DNA of 64,000 nucleotides from Jacaranda mimosifolia. Taxonomy: Eukaryota > Streptophyta > Magnoliopsida > Lamiales > Bignoniaceae. Location of the stretch: contig CM032127.1 of NCBI GenBank assembly GCA_018894105.1, positions 33,438,760 through 33,502,759 of the forward strand, read 5' to 3'. This document shows, one piece after another, positions 47,006 to 60,300 of this stretch; within the stretch, counting starts at the first letter, position 1; each line of letters starts with the position of its first letter. The position numbers and the translations under genes were made by a program. The notes beneath the pieces are model-generated. The model was not told the origin of the DNA. It did no database searches and saw only the letters and a list, made by a program, of their open reading frames with translations.

Positions 47006-49186
47006 TGAAAGTAGGAGTAGGCAAAGGATCCATAATGTAAAACCATAAAAAGGCTAAAAATAACTTTTCTAATCCTCTCCAAGGATCTAATCATGCATTT
47101 AATAAGGATTTAGATTCAGAAAAAATACTTTGAATGTTAAATCCAAAGGTAGGAAGAGAAAGACTCCAAAGAACTCTTCAAAAGAGCAATCGCGCATATC
47201 AGAAAGTCACCAACAGATGACCACCTTACACAACTCCAAAATTGCTCAAATTTTACAAAGATCACATCAACACACCAAGCAAGATTTTTTAAAAATTTTG
47301 TACCAATCAAATCACCTAAAGTCCTTCAAATTTGCAACGAAATTCACTGACAGCAATGGATCACCAAAGAGCACCAAGTCCCCCAAGTGTTGGACCTCTA
47401 ATGTAATAATCCACACACCCAAGGAAAGCCCTAATCAGCCTCAAATCTACTAGATAATGAGAGGATGAAGGTGAGGGAGGGGACGGTCATGAGAGAGCTA
47501 GAGAGGAAGAGAGTTTGGAGAGTGTGAAACTTCAACACATGAAAGATCACACTATAGGAAAAATGGAATCTTAAGTGTAACTCCATCACATGGTTGGATA
47601 CCTCATATTTATAGAGAGGATGGTGTGATGAAAGTTGGCATCACACCTTCCTTGGTTAGTTTTCAAATTGCAACTAACTTGCCAACTTGCATGTGAATTT
47701 CACATGCATTTGAATTTAATTTGCATCTTCATTTCAACTTATGAAATGTACTGAAAATTAATTCTAAATTAATCTTAAATGAATTCCTTCATTTGAATTT
47801 TCCTCCAAAATCAAATTCTCATTTTAATTAAATTAACTCTTTAATTTAATTAATTGGTTTTGACTTAACTCCTTAAGTCAATTAACTTAACTCTTTAAGT
47901 TAAAAGGTATCAACTTAACTCTTTAACTTGACTTGACTAATTAATTGTCACATGACACCAATTAAATTAATTTCTTAATTTAATTGGTCTAATTAACTCC
48001 TTATATTATTTTGATTAATTTAACAATTAAATTAATCAAGTCAAGATGACCAAAAATTAGTCAATTGAATTCTTCTCCAAAACCACCAATGATAATTTTC
48101 TAACTCCTTAGAAAATTCCTCCCATCAAGTAGAACTTCCTTTAGGTTTTTGTATGTGACCCATTAGGTTTATCCATTCACTGGACATAGGTTCAAAAGTA
48201 ACTGTGATATTTTTAATATTGAAATATATACATTGGTTTAAACTCCTTTATACCAGTAACTCTATTGACTAATCTTTATTAATTGAAGAGTACATAATCT
48301 CCATAATCAATGTCTGGCAATAAGACCACGGAGCCCAACTAATTAGATGAAATGAATATGCTCTGATGAACCATTCTAGCTCTATATGTGCTAGTCAAAT
48401 ATGGTCCTTCCATCTCCTATCTCCCAAAAGAGGCCTAGGGCAAGATACTTGTCGGCTCCCAGTAGCATCAATAACTATGTTTCTAATCCCAATGTTTGAT
48501 TTTATTTTTTGACCTCATCTTTGGAAACTCGTTTTCCAAAATGTCATACTACCTTGAGTAAGGATTTCTTGGAATCGATCATTATAGTACATGGAGATGC
48601 ACTTGTCCTTCATAATCACAAGAAGACGTATCCCATCTTGGATCTCACAAACCTACATGTCTAAATAGCTCATACCCAATCTCAACCAGGATGACCCACT
48701 ACGTGGTTGGTGAAGAGTCAAAGTATGAGGACCTAAACCCAAGGTTACCATGGATTCTCAGGTCAAAGGACTAATTATATGCACTGGCATAAGCTAGAGA
48801 ACTTGCCACTACCAACTTGCCACTCTAGCTATCTAGTGGATTCTCTAGGCGATCTTCAGTGAACTTGTTCTCTAACAAACACCCACTAATATGCACCCAT
48901 GTTAGTACAAGTCTATCCGAATCTTAGATGCCCCCATCTCATAAGATTCTATGACATTTAATATTTAAAACCATGACCATGTAAGATTTACTCCATGATC
49001 ACCACCTAGTGTGTGACCAAGCCCCATAATCATGTGTAACTTAGGGGCTTTAACTAAATGCCAGTAAAATAAAATAAGCATAAGATGAAAATGGCCATTT
49101 TATATAAATATCATTTAATCAAGATTGTATCACAAGTGAAATAGTTTACATGCCAATCTAATTGGATGCGGGACACTATTCCAATA
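47006..49186 (-). mobile_element. Element D 5' LTR (2.18 kb)
   Basis: TGAAAGTAGGAGTAGGCAAA to CACTATTCCAATA. TATA region near 47,612 (CTCATATTTATAGAGAGG), then GGATGGTGTGATG...GGCATCACACCTTCC (47,619-47,652). Confidence 0.82.
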
Positions 49187-49307
49187 GGGCTTTATGGGCT
49201 TGTTGCTAGGCAAGCCCATAGGGCTCCATCACAAGTGAAACAGTTTACATGCCAATCTAATTGGTTGTAGGGCACTATTCCGAAAAGGCTCTATGAGCTT
49301 GTTGCTA
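49187..49307. repeat. Small duplicated block at an LTR terminus
   Basis: GGCTTTATGGGCTTGTTGCT at 49,187 is echoed by GGCTCTATGAGCTTGTTGCT at 49,283. A 60-bp LTR end (CATCACAAGTGAAACAGTTT to GGGCACTATTCC) lies between. This looks like a local duplication of the LTR end with a short filler. Confidence 0.7.
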
Positions 49308-49995
49308 GGCATCGACCATGGAGATTGGATACTCCTTAATTAATAGGGATTAATTGAAAGATTTATTAGTTTAAAAGTTTAAGTTAATGTGAATATTTCA
49401 ACATTCAAATATTCAAATATCATAATGAGTTGTGAGCCCATGTCCAATAAATAGATTAATCTAATAGGTCACGCATAAAAGCCTAAGAAAACTCTCATTT
49501 TATGGGAGGAATTTTCTAAAGAGTTAGAAAATTGAGTTCTAGGCATTTTTGGGGAGAAACGGTTGACTAATTTCAATTGATCATTTTGGCTTGGTTAATT
49601 TAAGTGTTAAATTAATCAAAAAAAATTTAAGGAGTTAAATTAAGCGAATTAAATTAAGGTGCTAATCTAATTGGTCTCATATGATAATTAATTAGTCAAG
49701 TTAAGGAGTTAACTTAACTCTAAATTAACTTAAGGATTTAAGTTAAATTGATTAAATTAAAGAGTTATTTAATTAAATTGAGAATTTAAGTTTTGGGGGA
49801 AAATCAAATGGAAGAGTCCATTTGAATTTAGTTAATTAGCAATTCATTTCATGAGATGAAATGGAAATGTTAATTCAAAAGCAAATGCACATGAAATGCA
49901 AATGCACACATAAGTTGGCAAGTTGGCCAACATGTATGGAGGGTGTGATGGAAGCATCCAAGAGCTTCCATCCCCTTCTATAAATATGACATGTG
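49308..49995 (+). mobile_element. LTR fragment, plus strand
   Basis: Middle part of the LTR (from GACCATGGAGATTGG to a TATA-like CTATAAATATGAC). It stops where the minus-strand LTR begins, giving a head-to-head pair of LTR pieces. Confidence 0.7.
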
Positions 49996-51385
49996 TGAAG
50001 GTTAGTAAGCCATTAAGATCCAATTATCAAACTTCAAAAGCTCAAAATACCTAGTGCTTACAGCTTACCAAGGATTTAATCAAGCTAGGAATTCATATTT
50101 AGTTGGAGAATTACCTCAAAAAGTGAATTTCCAAGGTTGCAATGGTGAACACTTCACCAATCTAGAATCTGGTAGGCTCTGGCACAGCGGATGGATAGCA
50201 AAATTTGCCTCGGTTAAAATGCTCCAAAAATCACGAAAAAAAATATGGGACCTCTCAACTCCTTAAGGAAAGTGCTGTGAAAAATTCAAAGCAAAACTCA
50301 ATATGGATCACTTGGAATTTTTTTTGGCAAATGACTGCTGCATTCCAGTAGATCTCCAAAGCTAGCAAATCAAATGCTTTGCCTCTATTGATATGATCTA
50401 CGCACCAATTGATCCTCCAAATTCCACTCACTTTTAGCTAGAGAAATGCATAGAATATCAATGGTGAAGTCTGATTTTAGAGGTAGGAGAAGAAGAGAGA
50501 ACAAAGCCTTAACACATGAAGCAATGTTTCGAAAGGGAGTTTTGGAGGGAATTATGGAAGAATCTAATCCTTCACACATTTGTTCATATGGTCGATTCCT
50601 CTCTCATCCATATCTATATATAGATGTTGGATGGTGTGATGCCAAGGTGGCATCACACCTTCCATGGGGGTGGGGGGGCACAAGTGGGGTGCCAATGTGG
50701 CAAATTTAAATTCAAATCTCATTTGAATGTCATGTACATTTTAATTACACTTGCAATCTAATTTGAAGTTAATTAAGATGCTAAATTCAAATGAACATTT
50801 CATTTGAATTTTTCCTCCAAAATGTATTCTTCTCAATAATTAAATTAAAAACTTTAATTTAATTAATCAACCTTTGACTTAACTCTTAAGTCAAACAAGC
50901 TTAACTCTTAAGCTCAATTTTGTTAATTTAACTTGACCAATTGATTGTCACTTGACACCAAATAATTAACTTCTTAATTATTGATTTAATTTAGCTCCTT
51001 AAATTAGTTTATTAATTTAACACTAAAATTAATCAAGCTAAAATTTGACCTTCAAATTGGCATCTCAAAAATCGGTCACCTTGGAATGATTCTCTAACTC
51101 TTAGAAAATAGCTCTAATAGCTAGAAGGTTAATCAGCTTTTGTGTATGACCCAATAGGTTTTACCATTTATTGGACATGGGCTTACAACTCCTTGTGACT
51201 TTTGAATATCATATACTCATTTTAGTTTAAAACACATTTTAAACTAATCGACTCAATTCAACTAATCTCATTAGTTGAAGAGTACCCAATCTCCATGGTC
51301 CATGTCAACCTCAAGCCCATAAAGCCCAACCAATTGGCCAAAATGAATGCTTTTAGGGAACCATTTTAGCTCTACACGTACCATG
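49996..51385 (-). mobile_element. LTR fragment, minus strand, interrupted by CACTA
   Basis: TGAAGGTTAGTAAGCCATTA onward matches the LTR. It carries TATCTATATATAG (50,612-50,624) and GGTGTGATGCCA...TGGCATCACACC (50,634-50,663). It is cut after CCATG where other copies continue CCATGCAAATAC. Confidence 0.8.
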
Positions 51386-51720
51386 CACTACTAGAAAAAG
51401 GTCTTTTGAGACACATTTTATGTAACACTATTCATAAAGTGTCTCATTAACCTTTCTATTGAGATACTTTACTGAAAAGTGTCTCAATATTTTAATTATT
51501 TATTTTCTTATAATCACACTTTTTGAAAAGTATCTCATTAAGATTTTCCATAAAGACACTTTTATAAAGATGTCATGTTTATAATTGATATCTATATTTT
51601 TATTGTGACACTTGCTCAAAAATGTCTTATTTACACTCTTTTTATTTACCTTTAGTATTTATATTTTATTTTTGTGACACTTTTAAAGGTCATGTAGTAA
51701 CATATATTAACAAAAAAGTG
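51386..51720 (+). mobile_element. CACTA transposon terminus (second element)
   Basis: CACTACTAGAAAAAGGTC is a classical CACTA terminal inverted repeat. It is followed by repeated AAGTGTCTCAT-type subterminal motifs within 250 bp. I did not find a matching end before 64,000, so the element is either truncated or its far end is outside the window. Confidence 0.75.
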
Positions 51721-52863
51721 GGATAAAAATTTGGTTTATATTTCAAAAAAAGATTTTGTCTAATTGACAAATATTAACACAAAAAAAGAAAGAAAAATTT
51801 GGTGCCAATTTTTAAAATAAATTGTGAGTTTACATAATTGACATATATTATTAATAAAAAAGAAAAAAAAATCTTTTGGCACCTTAATTAATCTTTTCCC
51901 ACACTTCCCATGTTCAACCCAAATCCCCAGCTGATTTGGGGTCTTTTCTCTTCTCCTATTCGATTAGTTTCCTTCTGCTCTCTCGCACACACAATACCCA
52001 TAGCAAATTATCTATTCTGTATAAACTTCCCACACTCCCCAAACTATATAGCCACAAAAGACACACATTCTCTTTGTAGATTATTGTTATTATTTGAAGA
52101 ATGTGGATGTTCTTTATTCGCTGGTAGAAATAAGCACATTGAAGATGAGAATATTGGGGTTCTTGTGTATGGATTATTATTTAAAGGTTTTGTGATAATT
52201 TAGTATTGATTATTCTATTAGGTGCACCATGGATGACAAGGATCCCAAATATTTGCAATAGGGGATCAACGATAAAGACGTGGAAATTCCTCAAGATTCA
52301 GCTGAAGGTTAAGCTTGGAATTTAATTTCCAATTTCATAAGTTTTTGTTATTTAGTGTGTTTTAATTACAATATTTTTAATGAGGAAACTACTTTGGAGA
52401 ATTTTTTTTAATGTGGTTTTGATTTTGAATGTTTTGTAAAATTTTGATCTGTTGAAATTAATCAAAATTTGCTTGGAATTTTCTGTTTTGAATTTCTGTT
52501 GCCGGTTTGATTACAGTCGGAATGATGAGGGATTTTTGTTGAGGGAATGGGATTTCAGCATAGTAACAGTCAGCTGTTTCGAATTTTTGTTGAGGGATTG
52601 GTTTTACATCTATATTGAGTAGACTGTTGATTTGAATTTTGTTTTCCTGAAAATCTGCGAAGGAATTTGATGCTGAAATTATTTCACTTAGATAATGTTT
52701 GTGGGTTTAGAAGTTTGTTGCATTTTGTTTTTGGGTTTTAATCGCAGAATGATGTGGATTTCTGATCATGATGAAAGAAATAGTTTCTTATTTGAAATTT
52801 GAAGGGATATTGCAATTAATTCTATCGATTGTAATTGTCTAGGGTTTGACTTGACTTAGTCAA

Positions 52864-52898
52864 CTATATATATATATATATATGCATTATATATATAA
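52864..52898. repeat. (TA)n microsatellite
   Basis: Nine or more TA units, a TGCAT interruption, then more TA. Confidence 0.9.
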
Positions 52899-53001
52899 GG
52901 ACACTTGCTTAAATTCAAAGTATCTGTGTATATCTCCATCTTGTCTTTTACCTCTCCCCAAATTTTCCAAGACGGTATTGATTATAAATAAAATTAATAT
53001 A

Positions 53002-53035
<34 letters not shown>
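53002..53035. repeat. (AC)n(AT)n compound microsatellite
   Basis: About ten AC units followed directly by about seven AT units. Confidence 0.92.
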
Positions 53036-54235
53036 TAATTGGTAATACCAAAATTATTATTAATTACATACATTAAGTAATTAGCAAAAGAATTATTCAA
53101 AACTTGTATGTAGCTAAGTTATCATTATTGATCGTTAGTGTTATATTTATATTAATGATAATATATATGAAAATTTTATAACAAGTTACAATGGCATGTA
53201 CGCTAATTGTTAGTAGTAATAATTTGAAAGTTTAGTTCTTACACATATAGTCATATTGTTATCATAATTGTGATAAAATAAAAATTATTATCACTTAAAA
53301 GTATCACTAATGATAAAAGAAATCATTATTATTTAATACATGCTCTTAATATTTTTTTTTTTATTAATATTTGCCTACTGAAAAAAAAAAAAGTGACTCA
53401 ATTCAGATTGTACGATGTTATGTTTCCCAAAATTTGCTGCTGACTGGAATTTTGTCTGCCAAGGGAATTTGTCTCTGATTTTGGGAGTAAACCTATTAGT
53501 TGGGAAATTGCTGTATAATTTAAGTTAATAACGAATTTGCCTCAGGCATATTAAACTTTAGTTTTGTAATCCCTATTGTACAAACGGTATTAGTAGTTAT
53601 GTGGATGTGACAAGGATTCTCATTTCTGTGACTGTACTCTTGATAAAATCTGAGCTCCATGTGGGAATCTCACATTTTTATATTTTCAGATTCATAGTTT
53701 GCAGGCAAAAGTGTTAGCAGAAAATCACCACAAACAATAGTATTTTTGCAACAAATGTAGACTACGTTAATCTCTGTCTGATATGGTAGTCATATGGCAT
53801 TTTAACAAGTTTTTCTGCTGAGGTGGACTTTGTGCAAAGGGTCACTAGAGAGCTTAATTTCTTTCATCATCACTTTGTCCTTGAATCTCTTTGGCTTCAA
53901 TTTTTCTTGACAGGCTAATGCTTAAAATCCTCAAGAAGGAATTGCATTGTACCAAACAACCAGTAATCACAACAACAAAAGCGCAGTTCAAAGATGCCAT
54001 CTACAAACTCATTTAAGTCATCCTTCACATTCTGCATATTATAAGCCAGTTTTATCAAGTTCTTATTATTATGATAATTGATTAAATATCTGATTGGAGC
54101 TCTTACTTAACCTGATTCAGTAGACCCAGGCTCAACACCTTAGCGCCCGTGTTCTCAGCTTCTAGTTTACTATCCTCAATCATACTATTTATGGATTCTC
54201 TCTGCCATTACATGTTGTGCTGGAAGAAACTAATT

Positions 54236-54965
54236 AATTTGTGTGTTGAAACACAGTGAAAGCAATCCATATAATCTTTACTTGAATGCTAGCCCATGTT
54301 AGCAATTTTAGGTGTTTGAAGACATTCCTCTCAACAGTAAATGTGAGCCCATAAATCCAAGCGACCATCATCGGCCAAAGTGTGACAGGCCACATTAGCC
54401 ACAAGTACCACTTAGATTTGTTAGGTTCAGAAGCCAAGTATGCGAATCCTGGATGAGATGATATATGGATTCTGGCGTTGTGAGATGAGTCAGACGCACC
54501 ACATCAGGTGCTTCCTCCTTCCTAAGAAGTGAATTTAAGTCAGAAAGATCTGTCCATGGTACCACAGACATAATCGTAGAATGGCATATATGAAAAGTGA
54601 GTAGTTGGTCCCAAATTGGGTGTGATGCAGGGAGGTACCTGGATAAAGTTCCAAACACATCAATCAAATGATTGAATTCTAAGTTGTACTAAAAAAATTC
54701 CTGAATAAATAGAATTTGTAGCTAGTCTCAAAAGTGACATTAAGTCATAGGTGAAAATATGGAGAAAAGCCTCTTGGTAATGTGCTCAAAGTTGCGGCGG
54801 CCCATGTTGTTCGTGAAATCAATATAAGTTAGATAAATAGTAAATGAAAGGATGGATGCATTCTCCATGAACAGAGTTAAAAGTATTGGCATTGAAACCA
54901 GCACAGAGTATGCAATATGCTCCACGAATGGATGAATTACAGCTACAACAATGGAATAATCGGTT
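54236..54965 (-). pseudogene. CER1-like (alkane-forming) pseudogene fragment
   Basis: Minus-strand pieces match the fatty acid hydroxylase/CER1 family that makes cuticular wax alkanes: VIHPFVEHIAY...YIDFTNNMG at 54,746-54,965, then APDVVRLTHLTTPESIYHL at about 54,460-54,530, then SKWYLWLMWPVTLW and FTVERNVF at 54,260-54,420. The pieces are in CER1 order. Stops and a frameshift near 54,440 break them. The N-terminal His boxes and the C-terminal domain are missing. The only host-gene remnant recognised in the window. Confidence 0.82.
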
Positions 54966-54971
54966 AAGTGA

Positions 54972-57249
54972 ATGACAAAAGTGACAAATATTAGCAGTAT
55001 GTTTGCATGCAATGCTTTATTAAAATGTATTGAGGATCTTATTCTGAGGGAGACATTTCAAAAGAACTCAGAAGCCGCAGCATTAGCAAAGTATATAAAT
55101 GCAGAAAATATTGAGGCTGCATTACAGAAACAGACCTATCATAAAGTTGTTCTTATGTGCAAATTTTGCCCCTTTTTCAACTATATATATATATTAATGT
55201 TGGCAGCATTGACTTAGGACTTCCCACTTTTCTTTTTGGGATTTAATTCATGATTTTGTGGGCTGCAACTTATTTGTAGCGGTTCAAATGCTAACTTGTT
55301 GGGCTTTGCTTAATTAGGATAGTATGTGGTATTTTGTTTTTATATATTTAATTTAATGATGTAGCTTAATTCACTAAGGTAACCTTTATATCTAATTTTG
55401 GGGGTTTTCAATTTATATTTCAGTTTAAATTGTACTTGAAAGTTGAAGGTGGGTGCTGAAAATTGGACTTAGGCATTTAAGGCAATCTTTTCACGAATTT
55501 CAGTTTATTTATATGTTATATGTGATTTCTTGTGTTTATGTCTCCATTTTTATTTAGTTTTACAAATTGTTGTGCTAGTGCTAGTTATATTTTAATGCAA
55601 TAACCTTTTATACCATTAATGTATACTTAGATGATGCACATGTGTTCTTTGAATGATTAAAAATTAATTGCAAAGGCATTTTTAGATGTTTATACTTAGT
55701 GAAGGCTTCTGATGAAGGGATTAAAGTTAACTCTCTTCAGGGGTTGCTTTTATTGACTGTTCCATATCTCCATTCTCATCCCCTCTTTCCTAACCAATCT
55801 CCATACCCTATTGGGAGGAAAACTTTGTACCCATCCCAATATGTGGGGACTTTTGTAGGTATTCCCCATTGCCCGTTTCTTATTCTATTTCTTAAAAAAG
55901 ATTAAATAAAAGTATATAATTAATTCAAAAGAAAGAATAAAAAGATATCTAGGAAGAAAGAATAAGAAAAATAATTAATTACCTTCTTTAGCTTTTTTCC
56001 TTGATTAAAAGTAATTAATAATTCACACATCATTATTTTGATAAAAAAATAAAATACAAAATTAAGATTTAATAGTTATTTAGTTTAAATTGTAAAATTA
56101 ATTGACTCCATGGGCATACGAATTGACTATATATGTTTCAAATTTTCATTATCACCAGCGTATATATAAGTTCCAAATTGACTATACCATATAGAAAATA
56201 TCAAATTATAATTTGCAATAGCAATCGGTGTAGTTAGTATACTTCTAAATAAATGTAGATAATCATTTTCACATAGCAAAAATTTGACATAAGAAAATAG
56301 TTGAAGAAATGGCATCATAAAAATATACAATTAAAATATCATAGGAATCTTAATAGCTCCTGAGCAGCTACTCAATTCATTAATCGAAAATTATCGTATG
56401 TTTGGCTATGTTTTTCCAAATTGAATTTGTTCGGCAAAACACGATCAAACATTGCCTAAATTAGTTTCCAATCTCTGTGTTCATCCCAACATTAATGTAA
56501 TATAATATCCATCCCCAAGTCCAAACAATTAACGTAATATAATATTAACTGGTGGTGAAGAGAATCATGTGGTTGCAGGTGCATTAAGCTTGGATAACAT
56601 GCCCAAGGCCACAGCTAGAAATGAATAGCTCCCACACACATGGCTCTCTTACATTGGATTAATCCCACTTCCTCGGAACATCTTGTCCAATAATTTCGAC
56701 CATATGGACCCACTAAACCCACAATGGTCTCAAAAATGATGTAATAAGGGCCATCAATCCTAAGAAACATGATAATGATATTCATACTTAGATTTTAAGA
56801 TAAGTGATAAATCGGGCATGGATTATGATTTTGGTTTCTCATAAAATGAATGAGTTTGAAAGAATAAAAACTTTGAGAAAAGTAGTTTTAAATGTAAAAT
56901 TAAATCAAAATTTCTCTAAAATTTTAGAATTCTAAATAAACTCATGACCGATATCTAAAATCTAAAAACTAACTAAATTAATTAGATGCTCTAAATTAAA
57001 TTGGCTGAAAATTTTTTAAGTAAAAATAACAGGTGGAGGGGAGCCCACATAATTTTATTTTGTTTTTCTAGTTTTTTGCAGTTTTATCCCCATGAATGGC
57101 TACCAACCCCTCTCCCATGTTCAAATATAAAGGCACACATTATGTCACCTAAATTGACAAATACATTATATACCTTAATTTCTTGCCACCAAGAAAGTAG
57201 TAGTCCAAACTTATGATTCAGGAAACATGGGAGAGCCCTAACCATACTC
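54972..57249. other. AT-rich spacer, no supported gene
   Basis: A plus-strand open stretch at about 55,012-55,200 (IEDLILRETFQKNSEAAALA visible) could be an exon but is unassigned. A TATA-like AAATATAAAGGC lies at 57,122. The viral insert's left border falls somewhere near 57,000-57,270 and cannot be placed exactly. Confidence 0.4.
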
Positions 57250-57336
57250 CTTAGCATAAAAGGACACGCCCTTGTTGCCCACAGTTGAGGCCTTTCCCGG
57301 CGGACGTCATACCTTGCTAAGATACCGACTTCCAGT

Positions 57337-57353
57337 TGGTATCAGAGCCATGG
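57337..57353 (+). promoter_or_regulatory. Pararetrovirus primer-binding site (tRNA-Met)
   Basis: TGGTATCAGAGCCATGG complements the initiator tRNA-Met 3' end, where minus-strand DNA synthesis starts. It overlaps the probable start codon (ATG at 57,350). Such overlap of the site with an ATG is known in caulimovirids. Confidence 0.92.
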
Positions 57354-60300
57354 ATAGTTTACTACCAAGGCCAGCTACTTCTACTTCATCTTCCTCTTCC
57401 CTTGTTCCAAGTCCCAGTTTCCGTAAATCAGATGCTTCTAAGATAGATTCCCTTTATGAAGTAACCTATCTCCCAGATAATGAAAAGGTTCCATTAACCA
57501 ATTTGCCACTCATTAACCCTTATAATGCTTTCACAAAACCTATATCTTCCTTCACCAAAACCGTTAAAAGCCTTATTACTCCTTCTAAAGTTCAGGTTAA
57601 GGAGTATGTCCAAGCCTCTGCTTTTGATCAACACTTTTTACCAGCTACAGAAAAGGAGCAGATGGTTTCTATTGAGTTACCGTCTCACTTACCAAGGTTA
57701 TGGCTTTCAGAAGGATATACTCATATCCATTTTGGAGCCATAAGGTTTGCTCTTACCCTTCATGGAAGAAAAGGTTTACCTACCACGGCTAGAATTGCTC
57801 TGTTGGATACCCGATATTCTGACTATCAGCATGCATGTATTGGCACAGTTCAAACAACGTTGAATTCGGGAACAGTCCTTGTAACGATGTTTCCTAATTT
57901 CAACCTGCCAATATCAGATCCATGTTTACAGTCTGCACTGAAGCTCCAAATTCAAATCTGTGGAGCAGTCCCTACGGCTACAACTTATTCTGCAACCCTT
58001 CACTATCAAATGGTGTACAGGATTCAAAATCATTCAATTGATTTTGCGTATCCTCAGGAGACTAATGAAGCCTTGTTAATTTCTGTGGACACTGACCATA
58101 TTCCCAGCTGTACGTATGTCCCCAGACAATTACCTAAAGAAGAATTGCAGAAGTTGATCCCTGAATCTTGGATTACGGCCTATGAACAAACTCACCAAGC
58201 GTCCAGAGATTCAAAGCCGATCCAGTCTACTGAACCATCCTTTCACAAAAACAAGGACGGAACAGTAGAAATCAAGTTCCAGAAGCAGAAAGAAAAGACC
58301 GGGATACCTAGCTGTTTCAATCCTGCCTATTCTATTGGTCCTGAGATGACAATCTATGGATTCGATGGATGTGGCAGTCCTATTTATGCACCACCAGAAG
58401 TCCCTGAAGCTCCTAGACAAAGACCATCAAGATTGTCTAGGGATGATCCTTTTGTAGATACGTTGGGACAACCTTCAGGCAAATTTGACTACTTGGTCAA
58501 ATATACTCCACCGCCTCCATCACCGTGGCCAACAACACATACTGGATGGGGAGTTCAAGAGGGATATGAAGACAGCGATGATGAGGAATACTACAAGGAT
58601 GATGATGATGATTATATTCCTTTGTTACCCTCACATGATTGTTTGGATGAAGATCCAATCCCCAGTCAGATCATGATGTTTGGTCCTACTTCCTCTTCCT
58701 TTCAACAGTTGAATTATCCTCCTAAGGAAATTCAAACTCCCGAGTATAATCACTCTTGGAAGGTTAGGAATCCTACAACAAGAAGGTCAGATGGATCAAC
58801 GATGGAAGTTTCAGCTGCTGAAGCAACCCTCAACTGGCAGTCAGAAAATGCAGTGGTCCAAAATCATATGCTGCAGAAAATTGTAAAAAGCCAGGAGAGG
58901 ATTGAAGCAAAGATAGACAACCAGCTGTCAGCAACAATTCAAGCCCTGAAGGAGAGAATAGACCTGGTGCACAATGAGATCATGAGACTTCTCCAAGCCT
59001 CACAGCCGTTCAGCCATAAAGAACAGGAGATCAGGACACTTAAGACCCAACTAAAGTCTCTTGAAGAACAGTACCAGAGAGACTCTATTTGGAGCACACC
59101 CCAACCTGCAGTGTCTTCTTATCCTGTAGTTTCACAACCACTTCATGGGCTGGACAATTTCAAAAAGATGTTTGGAGACTCATCTTCATTCTTTTCTCCG
59201 GAGGAATATAAAAAGAAAAGCAATCCTCAAACCTCTTCCTCTACAGCATTGAGCATAGCTGAGCCTACACAGCCAAAGCCATCACAGTTCATGATGCAGA
59301 ATTCCTCTAGTTCAAATCCAATCACAGATTATCTTAAGAAGGCTGCTGACCACGAAGACAACAAGCCAAACAGACCATGGCCAGTTTTTGTGACAGAAGA
59401 TATCAGTGATACAGAGGAACTCTCAGAAGACATCCCGTTACTTTTTATGAATCAACCTCCAGAAGAAAGAACTCCAGATACTCCACAAGAGCCAGTTGTT
59501 GATGATGAACCAGAGACCAGTCAACAAGGACAACAGAGAAACCCTCCACCAACTTATTCTTATTCTAGCAATTCAGGACATCTGTTCTCATTTGATGATA
59601 TCCCTCCTTCTCAGTGGAAGGATAGAATTCATGAAATGATGTCTTGGTGTGTTACAGAACTTCAAAAACCAGGTGCTGATCTTACCAATGTTATAAATGG
59701 TTTTACTGCTAGAATGACTGGTACCTTGAAAGAATGGTGGTATGCTCTTGGAGAGTACAGACAGATCCAGGCCAGAAACTCACCAAATATTGAAACTTTT
59801 ATGAGTACTATTTATATTGAGTTTCTGGGCAAACATGAAAACAATATTGATGTTGCACGGGAAGAGTTCTTCAAAATGAAATGCTGTTCTTTTGAAAGAA
59901 AGGACCTGGAGAAGCATTTCCAACGGATGTCTCAAAAGTTCTATATTCTTGGCGGCATGGACAATCCAAATCTGAAGCAAGCCTATATCAATTCCATTCC
60001 TGAGTCACTTGGTCGTGAAGCCCTAAGATTAATTGAGATGAGAGGACGAACACTGGAGAATGCCTCTCTTGGAGAAATCTATCAATTCATCTTCAAGGCC
60101 CTGGAAAAGTTATGCAATAATTGGAAATTCTTTAAGGAGTTCCAGGAGACAGGAAGAAAATTTTCAAAGGAATGTGACAGGAAGGATCTTCAGATTAAAT
60201 GCAAGACAGAAAAATGCCAGTGCCCAGAAAAGTCTCATAAGCATCACAAAAGATTCAAAAAGCATCGTGATTTTCACCACCAACAATGGAGACCCAGGAG

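Larger units (their letters stand above)
51721..54230. other. AT-rich region, no supported gene
   Basis: Possible exon-like stretches exist, such as ATGGATGACAAGGATCC at 52,229, which has a stop after ten codons, and 53,825-53,925. Neither is convincing. Some could be interior of the CACTA element. Two microsatellites are listed separately. Confidence 0.4.

Noticed and set aside
52229..52312. First exon of a host gene (ATGGATGACAAGG)
   Set aside because: Hits a TAG after ten codons, and no further exons could be linked.
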